From: Cedecea neteri
Lineage (GTDB): Bacteria > Pseudomonadota > Gammaproteobacteria > Enterobacterales > Enterobacteriaceae
Reading direction: 5' to 3'
Assembly (NCBI RefSeq): GCF_000758305.1
Contig: NZ_CP009458.1
Span: 806,001 to 870,000 of the forward strand
DNA length: 64,000 bases
Below the pieces are notes generated by a model. The model was not told the origin of the DNA and ran no database searches. It saw nothing but the letters and a program-made list of their open reading frames with translations. Both the position numbers and the translations under genes were made by a program. This document shows positions 34,477 through 42,897 of this stretch, one piece after another (position 1 is the stretch's first letter; every line of letters starts with the position of its first letter).

Positions 34477-35750
34477 GCCTGCTCTCCTTTCACTTGCTCT
34501 TTCTTCAGCTTCAGATGCGGACGCGTCATCGGCAGTAACCCTTGTGGACGCCAAATCATCATCAGCACCATCAGGCCGCCGAGCACCAGCATGCTGTACT
34601 CGTTCAGGTCACGCATCAGCTCACGGGACACCACCAGCAGAATAGCGGCCAGAATCACCGCGAACTGCGAGCCCATCCCGCCCAGCACCACAATCGCCAG
34701 CACAAACGCCGACTCGGCGAAGGTGAAGGATTCCGGGCTGACAAAGCCCTGGCGTGCGGCGAACAACGTCCCGGCAAAGCCCGCAAAGGCGGCGCTGATG
34801 GTGAACGCAGTCAGCTTGATGCGGGTTGGGTTCAGGCCCAGAGAGCGGCAGGCGATTTCATCTTCGCGCAGCGCTTCCCAGGCGCGGCCCAGCGGCATAC
34901 GCAGCAGGCGGTTAATCACGAACAGCGACAGCACGACCAGCAGCAACGCCACCAGGTACAGGAAAATAATCCTGTCGCTCGGGTCGTAGGCCACGTTAAA
35001 GAAGTTACTGAAGGTATCCCAGCCGCCTTCGCGGGCGGTGCGGCTAAACTCCAGGCCGAAGAAAGTCGGTTTTGGGATCTGGCTGATGCCGTTCGGACCA
35101 CCGGTAATATCGGTGTTGTTCAGCAGCAGGATACGGACGATTTCCCCGAAGCCCAGCGTCACGATCGCCAGGTAGTCACCACGCAGGCGTAGCACCGGGA
35201 AGCCGAGCAGGAAGCCCGCGGCAGCTGCCACCAGGCCCGCCAGCGGCAGGCAGGTCCAGAAGCCCAGGCCGTAATAGTGGTTCAGCAACGCAAAAGTGTA
35301 AGCGCCGATAGCGTAGAAGCCGCCGTAGCCCAGCACCAGCAGGCCAGACAGCCCCACCACCACGTTCAACCCCAGACCGAGGATGATGTAAATCATGGTT
35401 AATGTAGCAATGTCCACGGTGCCACGTGACACCAGGAACGGCCACGCCACGGCGGCAACCAGCAGCGCCACCAGGAACAGCTTCTGCTTAGCCGTGGAAC
35501 CATCCAGCGCCGGCAGCACAAACTTCGGCCCGGATACTTTCTTCATGCCTTTCTGGAACAGCGGACGCAGCAGCTGGAACACCAGTACCGCAGCGGTGCC
35601 AATGAAGACCCATTCCCAGCGCACGGAAGGCGCGCTGTTCACCACCAGTTTGGTGCCGTCCAGGCTAAGCTGAACGCCCATAAATACCGATGCTAAAACG
35701 AAGAACATGGCTGCGGAGAGCAGCGAAAAAACAATATGCATCGGCTTCAT
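34473..35750 (-). CDS. livM: LivM permease of the branched-chain amino acid importer
   Basis: LivM forms half of the Liv membrane channel. It has 425 residues, the E. coli length, with an N-terminal extension of about 90 residues holding two hydrophobic segments before the core permease domain. The core has GLSGLLVLGYGGFYAIGAY near residue 133 and the EAA-type loop WEALREDEIACRSLGLNP near 293. It overlaps livH by 4 bp upstream and livG by 4 bp downstream. Confidence 0.97.
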   Translation of the reverse strand: MKPMHIVFSLLSAAMFFVLASVFMGVQLSLDGTKLVVNSAPSVRWEWVFIGTAAVLVFQLLRPLFQKGMKKVSGPKFVLPALDGSTAKQKLFLVALLVAAVAWPFLVSRGTVDIATLTMIYIILGLGLNVVVGLSGLLVLGYGGFYAIGAYTFALLNHYYGLGFWTCLPLAGLVAAAAGFLLGFPVLRLRGDYLAIVTLGFGEIVRILLLNNTDITGGPNGISQIPKPTFFGLEFSRTAREGGWDTFSNFFNVAYDPSDRIIFLYLVALLLVVLSLFVINRLLRMPLGRAWEALREDEIACRSLGLNPTRIKLTAFTISAAFAGFAGTLFAARQGFVSPESFTFAESAFVLAIVVLGGMGSQFAVILAAILLVVSRELMRDLNEYSMLVLGGLMVLMMIWRPQGLLPMTRPHLKLKKEQVKGEQA

Positions 35751-36673
35751 ACTTTCTCAACCTCCGGACGACCCAGGATCCCGGTAGGCATCACCAGCAG
35801 CACCACAATCAGCAGCGCAAAGGAGACGACGTCTTTATATTCCGTGCTCAGGTAGGCTGAAGTCAGCGCTTCGGCCACGCCGAGGATCAGGCCGCCAATC
35901 ATGGCACCAGGAATACTGCCGATGCCGCCAAGTACCGCTGCGGTAAAGGCTTTCATCCCGGCCATAAAGCCGATGTATGGGTTGATTACGCCGTAGAACT
36001 GGCCCAGCAGTACGCCAGCCACTGCCGCCATTGCGGCACCGATGACGAAGGTGAGCGAGATAACGCGGTCGGTATTAATCCCGAGCAGGCTGGCCATTTT
36101 CAGGTCTTCAGCACAGGCACGGCAGGCGCGGCCCATGCGGGAATAACGGATGAACAGCGTCAGCGCCAGCATAGCCAGGAAGGTCACAACCCAGATAACC
36201 AGCTGCATTGTGGTGATGGTGGCGGTGAAGTTATCGCTCGCCCCCACAATCCACTGGCCGTTAAACAGGCTTGGCAGTGCGATGTCGCGCGAACCTTCCG
36301 TCAGGCTGACGTAGTTTTGCAGGAAAATGGACATCCCGATGGCGGAGATCAGGGCAATCAGGCGCTTGGAGTTACGCACCGGCTTGTAGGCGACGCGCTC
36401 AATGCTCCAGCCGTAGGCGCTGGCGATGATAATGGCGCCAATAAAGCCTGCGCCTACCAGCATCCAGCCCACATCAATTCCGAGCATCATTAGCGCGGCG
36501 ATGATCATGAAAGAGACGTAGCTGCCGATCATATACACTTCGCCGTGAGCGAAGTTGATCATGCCAATAATGCCGTACACCATCGTATAACCGATGGCGA
36601 TCAGCGCATAGGTACTGCCCAGCGTGACGCCGTTAAACATCTGCTGAAGGAAGTAGAGAAACTGCTCGGACAT
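35747..36673 (-). CDS. livH: LivH permease of the branched-chain amino acid importer
   Basis: LivH is the other membrane subunit of the Liv importer. It has 308 residues with about eight hydrophobic segments. Family motifs include IGYTMVYGIIGMINFAHGEVYMIG near the N-terminus and the ATPase-contacting loop CRACAEDLKMASLLGIN near residue 184. The gap of 62 bp from livK holds a terminator-like hairpin, so livHMGF probably receives only part of the livK transcripts. Confidence 0.97.
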   Translation of the reverse strand: MSEQFLYFLQQMFNGVTLGSTYALIAIGYTMVYGIIGMINFAHGEVYMIGSYVSFMIIAALMMLGIDVGWMLVGAGFIGAIIIASAYGWSIERVAYKPVRNSKRLIALISAIGMSIFLQNYVSLTEGSRDIALPSLFNGQWIVGASDNFTATITTMQLVIWVVTFLAMLALTLFIRYSRMGRACRACAEDLKMASLLGINTDRVISLTFVIGAAMAAVAGVLLGQFYGVINPYIGFMAGMKAFTAAVLGGIGSIPGAMIGGLILGVAEALTSAYLSTEYKDVVSFALLIVVLLVMPTGILGRPEVEKV

Positions 36674-36685
36674 AACTTAACCTTT

Positions 36686-36712
36686 TAAAAACCCCCAGCA
36701 TAGGCCGGGGGT
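36686..36712 (-). terminator. Intra-operon attenuating terminator between livK and livH
   Basis: On the minus strand ACCCCCGGCCTATGCTGGGGGT is followed by TTTTTAAAAGG. It lies 24 bp after livK and before livH. Partial termination would keep binding protein in excess of the membrane subunits. Confidence 0.8.
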
Positions 36713-36735
36713 GGGATGACTGTGCAGCCTTCGCC

Positions 36736-37845
36736 TTACTTCGCCACTGAGGACGAACCATCGGCGTGCCACTGGAAGACACCGAATTCAAATCCTTTCA
36801 AATCGCCTTTCTCATCCCAGTTCAGCGGCCCAATCACGGTGTTCGCACCGTGTGCTTTTAAATCTTTCACCAGCGCAGCAGGATCTTTGCTGCCGGTGCG
36901 GTCCATGGCGGTGGCCAGAGACTGAACAGCCGCGTAGGTGATCCACACATACGGGCCGCTCGGGTCTTTCTTCGCCGCTTTCAGTTCATCAACGATAGCT
37001 TTGTTGGCCGGATCCTGGTCATAGCGCTTAGGCATGGTGACCAGCATCCCTTCGCCCGCAGGGCCAGCGATGTTGGACAGAGAAGCGTTACCCACGCCTT
37101 CCGGCCCCATAAACTGAGTTTTCAGGCCAACGGCGCGCGCCTGGCGCAGGATCTGCCCCATTTCCGGGTAGTAGCCGCCGTAGTAAACGAAATCGATGTT
37201 TTCTTTTTGCAGACGCGCCACCAGGGTGGAGAAATCTTTGTCGCCGGCGGTGATCCCGTCGAAGAACACAATGTTCGCGCCGCCTTTTTTCAGGCCGTCC
37301 TGCACGGAGCGCGCCAGGCCTTCGCCGTACTGCTGCTTGTCGTGGATGATCGCGATGCGCTGCGGCTTAACGTGTTCCAGAATATATTTGGACGCCGTTG
37401 GGCCCTGGGAAGAGTCGAGGCCCGCGGTACGCATGATCATGCCGTAGCCGCGCTGGGTCAGCTCAGGGTTGGTCGCGCCCGGAGTGATCATCAGGATGCC
37501 TTCATCTTCATAGATATCAGAAGCCGGCTGGGTGGAAGAGGAGCACAGGTGGCCGATAACGTATTTCACGCCGTCGTTAACGATTTTGTTGGCAACCGCC
37601 ACGGCCTGTTTTGGATCGCAGGCATCGTCATATTCAACGCCAACCAGCTTGTCGCCTTTGATCCCGCCTTTGGCGTTGATGTCTTTGATAGCCTGGCGAG
37701 CGCCGTTAAATTCCATGTCGCCCCACTGCGCGACCGGACCTGACATTGCCCCGACAACAGCCACTTTAATATCACCCGCGGTTGCCGCGTGAGACACGGC
37801 CAACGCCACCAGCCCGGCCAGTAATGTCTTCGCGTTCATCTTCAT
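36736..37845 (-). CDS. livK: LivK leucine-specific periplasmic binding protein
   Basis: LivK delivers leucine to LivHMGF. The start at 37845 (MKMNAKTLLAGLVALAVSHAATA) gives 369 residues, as in E. coli, and a signal peptide cut before GDIKVAVVGAMSGPVAQWGD. Upstream in-frame Met codons would lengthen the signal peptide without family support. Mature sequence has the type I binding-protein fold with the conserved Cys pair region DDACDPKQAV ... GHLCSSST. It is a close paralogue of livJ 0.9 kb upstream in the same orientation. Confidence 0.95.
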   Translation of the reverse strand: MKMNAKTLLAGLVALAVSHAATAGDIKVAVVGAMSGPVAQWGDMEFNGARQAIKDINAKGGIKGDKLVGVEYDDACDPKQAVAVANKIVNDGVKYVIGHLCSSSTQPASDIYEDEGILMITPGATNPELTQRGYGMIMRTAGLDSSQGPTASKYILEHVKPQRIAIIHDKQQYGEGLARSVQDGLKKGGANIVFFDGITAGDKDFSTLVARLQKENIDFVYYGGYYPEMGQILRQARAVGLKTQFMGPEGVGNASLSNIAGPAGEGMLVTMPKRYDQDPANKAIVDELKAAKKDPSGPYVWITYAAVQSLATAMDRTGSKDPAALVKDLKAHGANTVIGPLNWDEKGDLKGFEFGVFQWHADGSSSVAK

Positions 37846-38243
37846 TCGTTCCATCCCCATAACTTGGTTAAAAAGCACTCAGTACCTTTTATAATCAATG
37901 ACCATTTTTATCAGTGCCTTTAAGGAGTTAGCGGTAAAATTTACAATTTATCAGGCTAAACTCTCTATTTTTCAGGCGATTAAGTAGAGATAATATTCTG
38001 TATTTCGCCATAGTTAAACAAAAAAAAGCACCAAAATCAGCATAAAATAGCGGTACAAAGAGCCGAACAATTCACTGGATTTTAGTGCTTTATCCTGGTC
38101 AGGATTCAATCTGCCGCGTTAAAGGCTGGCTTACCTTTACGCTAAAAAGTAATCAACTGCTGAACGGCATAAAAAAGATAAAGCGTCTGAGGCAAATAAA
38201 TTGGTTACACTCGAGGTTTTCCCGCTTTTTGGTTAGGTCACTT
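37846..38243. other. Divergent livK / panM spacer, 398 bp
   Basis: It is AT-rich and should carry the livK promoter (toward lower coordinates) and the panM promoter. TTTACAATTTATCAGG and TAGAGATAATATTCTG stretches are promoter-like, but I cannot assign start sites or Lrp sites reliably. No further gene is visible; an in-frame extension of panM back to 38085 has no family support. Confidence 0.5.
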
Positions 38244-38624
38244 ATGAAACTCACTATCATTCGTCTGTTTGAGTTTAGCGCTCAGGATAAAATTGACCTC
38301 GGTAAGATCTGGCCGGAATATTCCAGCGGTTCGCTGACCCTCAGCGACAATGAAAGGATCTACGCCGCAAAATTTAACGAGCGGCTGCTCGGTGCGGTGC
38401 GCGTCACGCTCACAGGCGATGCCGGAGCGCTGGATTCGCTGCGAGTTCGTGAAATTACCCGCCGCAGAGGCGTGGGGCAGTATTTGCTGGAAGAGGTCAT
38501 GCGGGATAACCCAGCGGTTGCGCACTGGTGGCTGGCAGATGTTGGCGTTGAGGATCATGCCGTGATGACGGCGTTTATGCAGGCTTCCGGGTTCCGCGAG
38601 CAGAGCGGTGGCTGGGGGAAGTGA
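38244..38624 (+). CDS. panM: PanD maturation and regulatory factor PanM (PanZ)
   Basis: PanM (YhhK) is a GNAT-like protein that, with acetyl-CoA bound, triggers self-cleavage of pro-PanD to make active aspartate decarboxylase for pantothenate synthesis, and inhibits PanD when CoA is plentiful. The start at 38244 (MKLTIIRLFEFSAQDKIDLG) gives 126 residues against 127 in E. coli. The acetyl-CoA loop is RRRGVGQYLLEEVM near residues 73-86. It lies alone between livK and livJ. Confidence 0.95.
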   Translation: MKLTIIRLFEFSAQDKIDLGKIWPEYSSGSLTLSDNERIYAAKFNERLLGAVRVTLTGDAGALDSLRVREITRRRGVGQYLLEEVMRDNPAVAHWWLADVGVEDHAVMTAFMQASGFREQSGGWGK

Positions 38625-38629
38625 GCAGC

Positions 38630-38731
38630 CCTCACCCCGACCCTCTCCCGAAAGGAGAGGGAGAAAACACTAATTTTCAGAGTCGGTTGTGAGAACCCTC
38701 ACCCCGGCCCTCTCCCAGAGGGAGAGGGAGT
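38630..38731 (+). repeat. Two direct REP-like palindromes between panM and livJ
   Basis: Copy 1 (38630-38665) is CCCTCACCCCGA with CCCTCTCC/GGAGAGGG arms. Copy 2 (38697-38731) is CCCTCACCCCGG with CCCTCTCCC/GGGAGAGGG arms. They lie in the same orientation, 67 bp apart, between convergent genes. Confidence 0.8.
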
Positions 38732-38739
38732 AAACACTA

Positions 38740-38765
38740 AAACGGCAACCCAGGGTTGCCGTTTG
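38740..38765 (-). terminator. Rho-independent terminator of livJ
   Basis: On the minus strand AAACGGCAACCCTGGGTTGCCGTTTTAG; stem ACGGCAACC/GGTTGCCGT, then TTTT. It closely resembles the livF terminator. Confidence 0.9.
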
Positions 38766-38768
38766 CTT

Positions 38769-39872
38769 TTATTTTGCGTCAGTGGCTGTGCCGTTGGCAT
38801 GCCAGGTGAACACGCCGAACTCAAAGCCTTTCAGGTCGCCTTTCTCATCCCACGACAGCGGCCCCATTACGGTATCCACGGTCGCCCCTTTCAGGTATTT
38901 CGAGATTGCCGCCGGATCTGCACTCTGGTTCAGGCCAGCTGCCAGAGACTGCAGGGCTGCGTAGGTAGTCCAGACGAATGCACCACTTGGATCCTGTTTC
39001 TTAGCTTTGATCGCGTCCACAATCGGTTTGTTGGCCGGAACCTGATCGTAGTTCTTCGGTTTGGTCACCAGCAGGCCTTCTGCGGAATCTCCGGCAATGT
39101 TAGACAGAGAAACGTTCGCTACGCCTTCAGGCCCCATGAACTGAGTTTTCAGGCCAGCGGCGCGGGACTGACGCAGGATCTGCCCCATTTCCGGGTGGTA
39201 GCCACCGTAGTAAACGAAGTCGATGTTTTCTTTCTTCAGGCGGGCAACCAGCGTGGAGAAGTCTTTCTCACCGGCGGTGATCCCGTCGAAGAACACCACA
39301 TTAGCGCCGCCTTTTTTCAGGCCGTCCTGCACGGAACGCGCCAGGCCTTCACCGTACTGCTGCTTGTCGTGGATGACCGCAATACGCTTAGGCTTCACGT
39401 GTTCCAGGATGTATTTCGCCGCGGTTGGGCCCTGGTCGGAATCCAGACCGGTGGTACGCAGAGTCAGCTTATAGCCACGCGCGGTCAGCTCAGGAGCAGT
39501 AGCCGCCGGGGTAATCATCAGAATACCTTCGTCTTCGTAGATGTCAGACGCTGGCTGAGTGGAAGAAGAGCACAGGTGACCGATAACGTACTTGATGCCA
39601 TCGTTCACCACTTTGTTCGCTACCGCGACCGCTTGTTTCGGGTCACAGGCATCGTCATATTTGGTGATAACCAGTTTGTCGCCTTTGATCCCGCCTTTGG
39701 CGTTAATGTCAGCCACCGCCTGCTCAGCACCGGTAAATTCCTGATCGCCGTATTGCGCGACCGGCCCAGACATTGCCCCTACTACCGCGACCTTAATATC
39801 TTTTGCCATCGCCGCGTGGCTCATTGCCAGTGCAATGCATCCTGCCAGTAAGGCTTTACCCGTCATTTTCAT
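38769..39872 (-). CDS. livJ: LivJ Leu/Ile/Val periplasmic binding protein
   Basis: LivJ binds leucine, isoleucine and valine (and to some degree threonine, serine, alanine) and docks on the same LivHMGF channel as LivK. The start at 39872 (MKMTGKALLAGCIALAMSHAAMA) gives 367 residues as in E. coli, with GGGGA nine bases upstream. Mature sequence begins KDIKVAVVGAMSGPVAQYGD. It is transcribed separately from livKHMGF and has its own terminator. Confidence 0.95.
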   Translation of the reverse strand: MKMTGKALLAGCIALAMSHAAMAKDIKVAVVGAMSGPVAQYGDQEFTGAEQAVADINAKGGIKGDKLVITKYDDACDPKQAVAVANKVVNDGIKYVIGHLCSSSTQPASDIYEDEGILMITPAATAPELTARGYKLTLRTTGLDSDQGPTAAKYILEHVKPKRIAVIHDKQQYGEGLARSVQDGLKKGGANVVFFDGITAGEKDFSTLVARLKKENIDFVYYGGYHPEMGQILRQSRAAGLKTQFMGPEGVANVSLSNIAGDSAEGLLVTKPKNYDQVPANKPIVDAIKAKKQDPSGAFVWTTYAALQSLAAGLNQSADPAAISKYLKGATVDTVMGPLSWDEKGDLKGFEFGVFTWHANGTATDAK

Positions 39873-40129
39873 CCTGAGAGTCCCCATTGTTATGGTTATT
39901 GAATTTGTTGTGTTGTTGTTTGTTAGCGCATTATTCTGTTTGTAGGTATAAGAAAAGCATATGATAGCTAACTTAAGGGCAGCAGCCGGCGCTACGGCAG
40001 CACACTATGCTAAACATAGCGCCATTTGCGATAATTTGGAAAGACATATTTGAAGGTTAGATAACGGGAATGTGACAAAAAAATAACCGCGCCGGAAAGC
40101 CTCCAGACGCGGGGGAGCAAGCCTCGGAA

Positions 40130-41374
40130 TCACCAACCTGCCGGCAAATATCCCAGAGCGGAAGCAACCGCATAAACGGCACTACAGAGATACAGCAACA
40201 CAATGAAAATCTGGATCAGCGGGTGAGTCATAAACGCCGGGCAGGTCCAGCCCGGCGTGACATCGCCGTTGCGGCGGGCGCCTTTGATCATCAGGATCGG
40301 CATAATCGATAAAATCACCCCGCTGAACACGCCGGCAAAATAGAGCGCATTCACGAACGACACCAGCCCGCTGTAGGCCAGCACAAACGGCGGGATAGCC
40401 ACCACCAGCAGCACCAGAAAACGCTTCAGAGAAGGCTCATCGCTGCCCAGGCGGAAGCGGTCAAAGATATTGGTCAGGAAACTTCCGCCCAGCCCCCAGT
40501 ACGACGTCAGCATGGCGCACAGTGCAAACAGGTTCGCCGAGAAGAATGCCCACTCTCCCAGCGCTTTCCCCCAGGAAATCGTCGCCACCTCAGAGATATC
40601 GTCCAGCCCGTTAAGCATGATGACCGACATCGGCACCAGGGCCAGCAGCGCGAAGGTCACCACCATGCCAACGATGATGGCTTTCGGCAGCTTTTCGGGC
40701 TTGTCGGCAAAACCACGCGCCATCTCCGGCACGATGTACTGCGCCGAGAAGCAGAACACTACCACGTTGAACACCGGCACCATGTAGAGCCAGTTACCTT
40801 CCAGCAGGTAGCCGACGCTGGTCGTCTCTTTCAGCAAAGTGGCAATCACCAGCACCGCGATCATCACCACCATGCCAACGCTAATGAACTTTTCCCCACG
40901 CCCGATGGCTTTCAGGCCCATGTACAGCACGCCCGCCGCCGGGATGAAAAACAGCACGCTGCCCAGAGCCGGGGAGATACCAAACAAAGAGTGCAGCAGT
41001 TTGCCGCTGCCGGTCATATAGGCGGTCAACGCCCCGACGCTGTTTACGCAGACGGAAAGGAACATCATCAGCGCACCAAAGCGCCCGACGTAGCGCAGCG
41101 ACAGCCCGCTGAGCTGCAGATGCTGACGGGTTCGCAGCGTGGATTCGGCGACGTAAAGCATCGTCACGGTGGTCAGGCTGCCCACCAGCACCAGCCAGAA
41201 AAGCAGCGGCCAGAAGCCCGCTTTACTTGAGGCATAGGCGATAGAAAGCACGCCCGCGCCAATGTTAGTGCCGACAATCATCGACACGCCTTCAACGAAA
41301 CTCAGAGATTTTCCGGGAACAGCTGTCCGCTCCCCGCGCGCAACGGCGGGAGAGAAGGTGGAGTTTTCAGACAT
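40130..41374 (-). CDS. Amino acid permease of the aromatic/hydroxy amino acid family (HAAAP-like)
   Basis: This 414-residue protein has about eleven hydrophobic segments. The first, VSMIVGTNIGAGVLSIAYASSKAGFWPLLFW (residues ~30-60), carries the glycine-rich helix-1 motif of the Trp/Tyr permease (HAAAP/AAAP) families. It is an inner membrane amino acid/H+ symporter by family. It lies 139 bp downstream of a GABA transaminase gene in the same orientation, so its substrate may be GABA or a related amine-derived amino acid, but the family usually carries aromatic or hydroxy amino acids. Substrate is not settled. E. coli K-12 lacks this gene between livJ and rpoH. Confidence 0.8.
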   Translation of the reverse strand: MSENSTFSPAVARGERTAVPGKSLSFVEGVSMIVGTNIGAGVLSIAYASSKAGFWPLLFWLVLVGSLTTVTMLYVAESTLRTRQHLQLSGLSLRYVGRFGALMMFLSVCVNSVGALTAYMTGSGKLLHSLFGISPALGSVLFFIPAAGVLYMGLKAIGRGEKFISVGMVVMIAVLVIATLLKETTSVGYLLEGNWLYMVPVFNVVVFCFSAQYIVPEMARGFADKPEKLPKAIIVGMVVTFALLALVPMSVIMLNGLDDISEVATISWGKALGEWAFFSANLFALCAMLTSYWGLGGSFLTNIFDRFRLGSDEPSLKRFLVLLVVAIPPFVLAYSGLVSFVNALYFAGVFSGVILSIMPILMIKGARRNGDVTPGWTCPAFMTHPLIQIFIVLLYLCSAVYAVASALGYLPAGW

Positions 41375-41513
41375 AATATTTTCCGTATTACTCCGGCGGT
41401 AACGCCCGCCGGAAAACAGGGGATATCAGGGTGATAAACCACTTCACGCTGGGAAAAAACGCTGCGGCCGCCTTATGTATGGCGGGCTTCCCTGCCGCCG
41501 CAAACTACGGGGA

Positions 41514-42779
41514 TTAGCCCTTAAGCACCTGGGACAGAATAGCCAGAGCTTTGGTGAACTGAGCATCAGGAATGGTCAGCGGATAAAGGAAGCGGATAAC
41601 GTTGCCGTAGACACCGCAGCTCAGCAGCAGCAGCCCTTTCTCCTGAGCTTTCAGCTGAACTTCACGGGTATATTCTGGCGAAGGTTTCCCGGTCTGCGGA
41701 TCGTTAAACTCCACCGCCACCATTGAACCCTGCCCGCGCACGTCCACAATCGCCGGGCAGCTTTGGCGCGCCTGATTCAGCACTTCTTTCAGGTGTTCAC
41801 CAAGCTGGGTCGCACGCTTGCACAGCTGCTCTTCTTTGATCACATCCAGCACTGCGTGAGCCGCCGCAACCGCCAGCGGGTTGCCCGCATAAGTGCCGCC
41901 CAGGCCGCCAGGCGCAGGGGCATCCATTACTTCGGCACGGCCGACAACGCCGGACAACGGGAAGCCACCGGCCAGGCTTTTCGCCATCGTCATCAGGTCG
42001 GCTTTGACGTCGTAATAGTCCATCGCAAACAGCTTGCCGGTGCGCGCGAAGCCGGTCTGCACTTCATCGGCAATCAGCAGAATGCAGTGGGTGTCACACA
42101 GCTGACGCAGCGCCTGCATAAATTCAGGTGGCGCCACGTTGAAGCCGCCTTCTCCCTGAACCGGCTCCAGTACGATGGCCGCAACCTGGTCCGCGGCGAT
42201 ATCGGCTTTAAAGATGCGATCCAGGCTTTTCAGCGCATCGTCTGTTGTCACGCCGTGAGCGGCATTCGGGTAAACCGCGTGGTAGACAGAGCCAGGGAAT
42301 GGGCCAAAACCGATTTTGTAAGGTGCCACTTTGCCGGTCAGCGCCATGGTCATAAAGGTACGGCCATGGAAGCCGCCGCCAAAGGTGATCAGCCCGGGAC
42401 GTTTGGTATAAGCGCGGGCGATTTTCACCGCATTCTCAACCGCTTCTGCACCGGTAGTGAAGAACGCGGTTTTCGCCGGGCCGTCAATCGGCGCCAGTTC
42501 GTTAATGCGCTCGGCCAGCGAAACGTAGCTTTCATAAGGGACAATCTGGTAAGCCGTGTGGGTAAAGGCCTGCAATTGTTTTTCTACAGCGGCAATCACT
42601 TTCGGGTGACGATGGCCGGTGTTCAGCACGGCGATCCCAGCAGCGAAGTCGATAACCTCGTTGCCTTCCACATCCCACAGGGTGGCGTTCTCCGCCTTCT
42701 CTGCAAAGTAGCTACACATCACGCCTACACCGCGCGGCGTGGCCTGTAAACGACGCTGATTCAGCTCTGCACTTTTCAC
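41514..42779 (-). CDS. gabT: 4-aminobutyrate aminotransferase (GabT/PuuE type)
   Basis: This PLP enzyme should convert GABA and 2-oxoglutarate to succinate semialdehyde and glutamate. I take GTG at 42779 as start because AGGAGA lies eight bases before it; this gives 421 residues, the length of E. coli PuuE, to which it is very similar (RRLQATPRGVGVMC, FNDPQTGKPS, LYPLTIPDAQF). The PLP lysine is in TMAKSLAGG near 268, and the phosphate loop is TTGAEAVENA near 107. It is divergent from a MocR regulator. No succinate-semialdehyde dehydrogenase gene is adjacent. Confidence 0.88.
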   Translation of the reverse strand: MKSAELNQRRLQATPRGVGVMCSYFAEKAENATLWDVEGNEVIDFAAGIAVLNTGHRHPKVIAAVEKQLQAFTHTAYQIVPYESYVSLAERINELAPIDGPAKTAFFTTGAEAVENAVKIARAYTKRPGLITFGGGFHGRTFMTMALTGKVAPYKIGFGPFPGSVYHAVYPNAAHGVTTDDALKSLDRIFKADIAADQVAAIVLEPVQGEGGFNVAPPEFMQALRQLCDTHCILLIADEVQTGFARTGKLFAMDYYDVKADLMTMAKSLAGGFPLSGVVGRAEVMDAPAPGGLGGTYAGNPLAVAAAHAVLDVIKEEQLCKRATQLGEHLKEVLNQARQSCPAIVDVRGQGSMVAVEFNDPQTGKPSPEYTREVQLKAQEKGLLLLSCGVYGNVIRFLYPLTIPDAQFTKALAILSQVLKG

Positions 42780-42897
42780 CTTGGTCTCTCCTGTTAAGTC
42801 AGTCACTTTGTCGCAACAAATCAGAAACAATGTCGTTTATTTACACAGGTATTGGCCCTATAATCGAGTACCAATTCAGATTATCTGAGGGATCCAA
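42780..42897. promoter_or_regulatory. Divergent gabT / MocR regulator promoter region
   Basis: The 118 bp includes TATAAT at 42860-42865 flanked by TATTGGCCC and GAGTACCAATT, giving TTGG...CCAA half-sites around the -10. A MocR protein could bind here and control both directions. The operator call is tentative. Confidence 0.45.

Noticed and set aside
34477..34554. N-terminal extension of livG by 26 codons
   Set aside because: It lies inside livM, has no homology, and the ATGA overlap at 34473-34476 is the usual livM-livG junction.
38763..39851. A 362-codon open frame on the plus strand opposite livJ, and similar long frames opposite ugpA, ugpB, glgB and ftsY
   Set aside because: They lie exactly over well-conserved genes, have no recognisable domains or ribosome sites, and arise from codon bias of the real genes.
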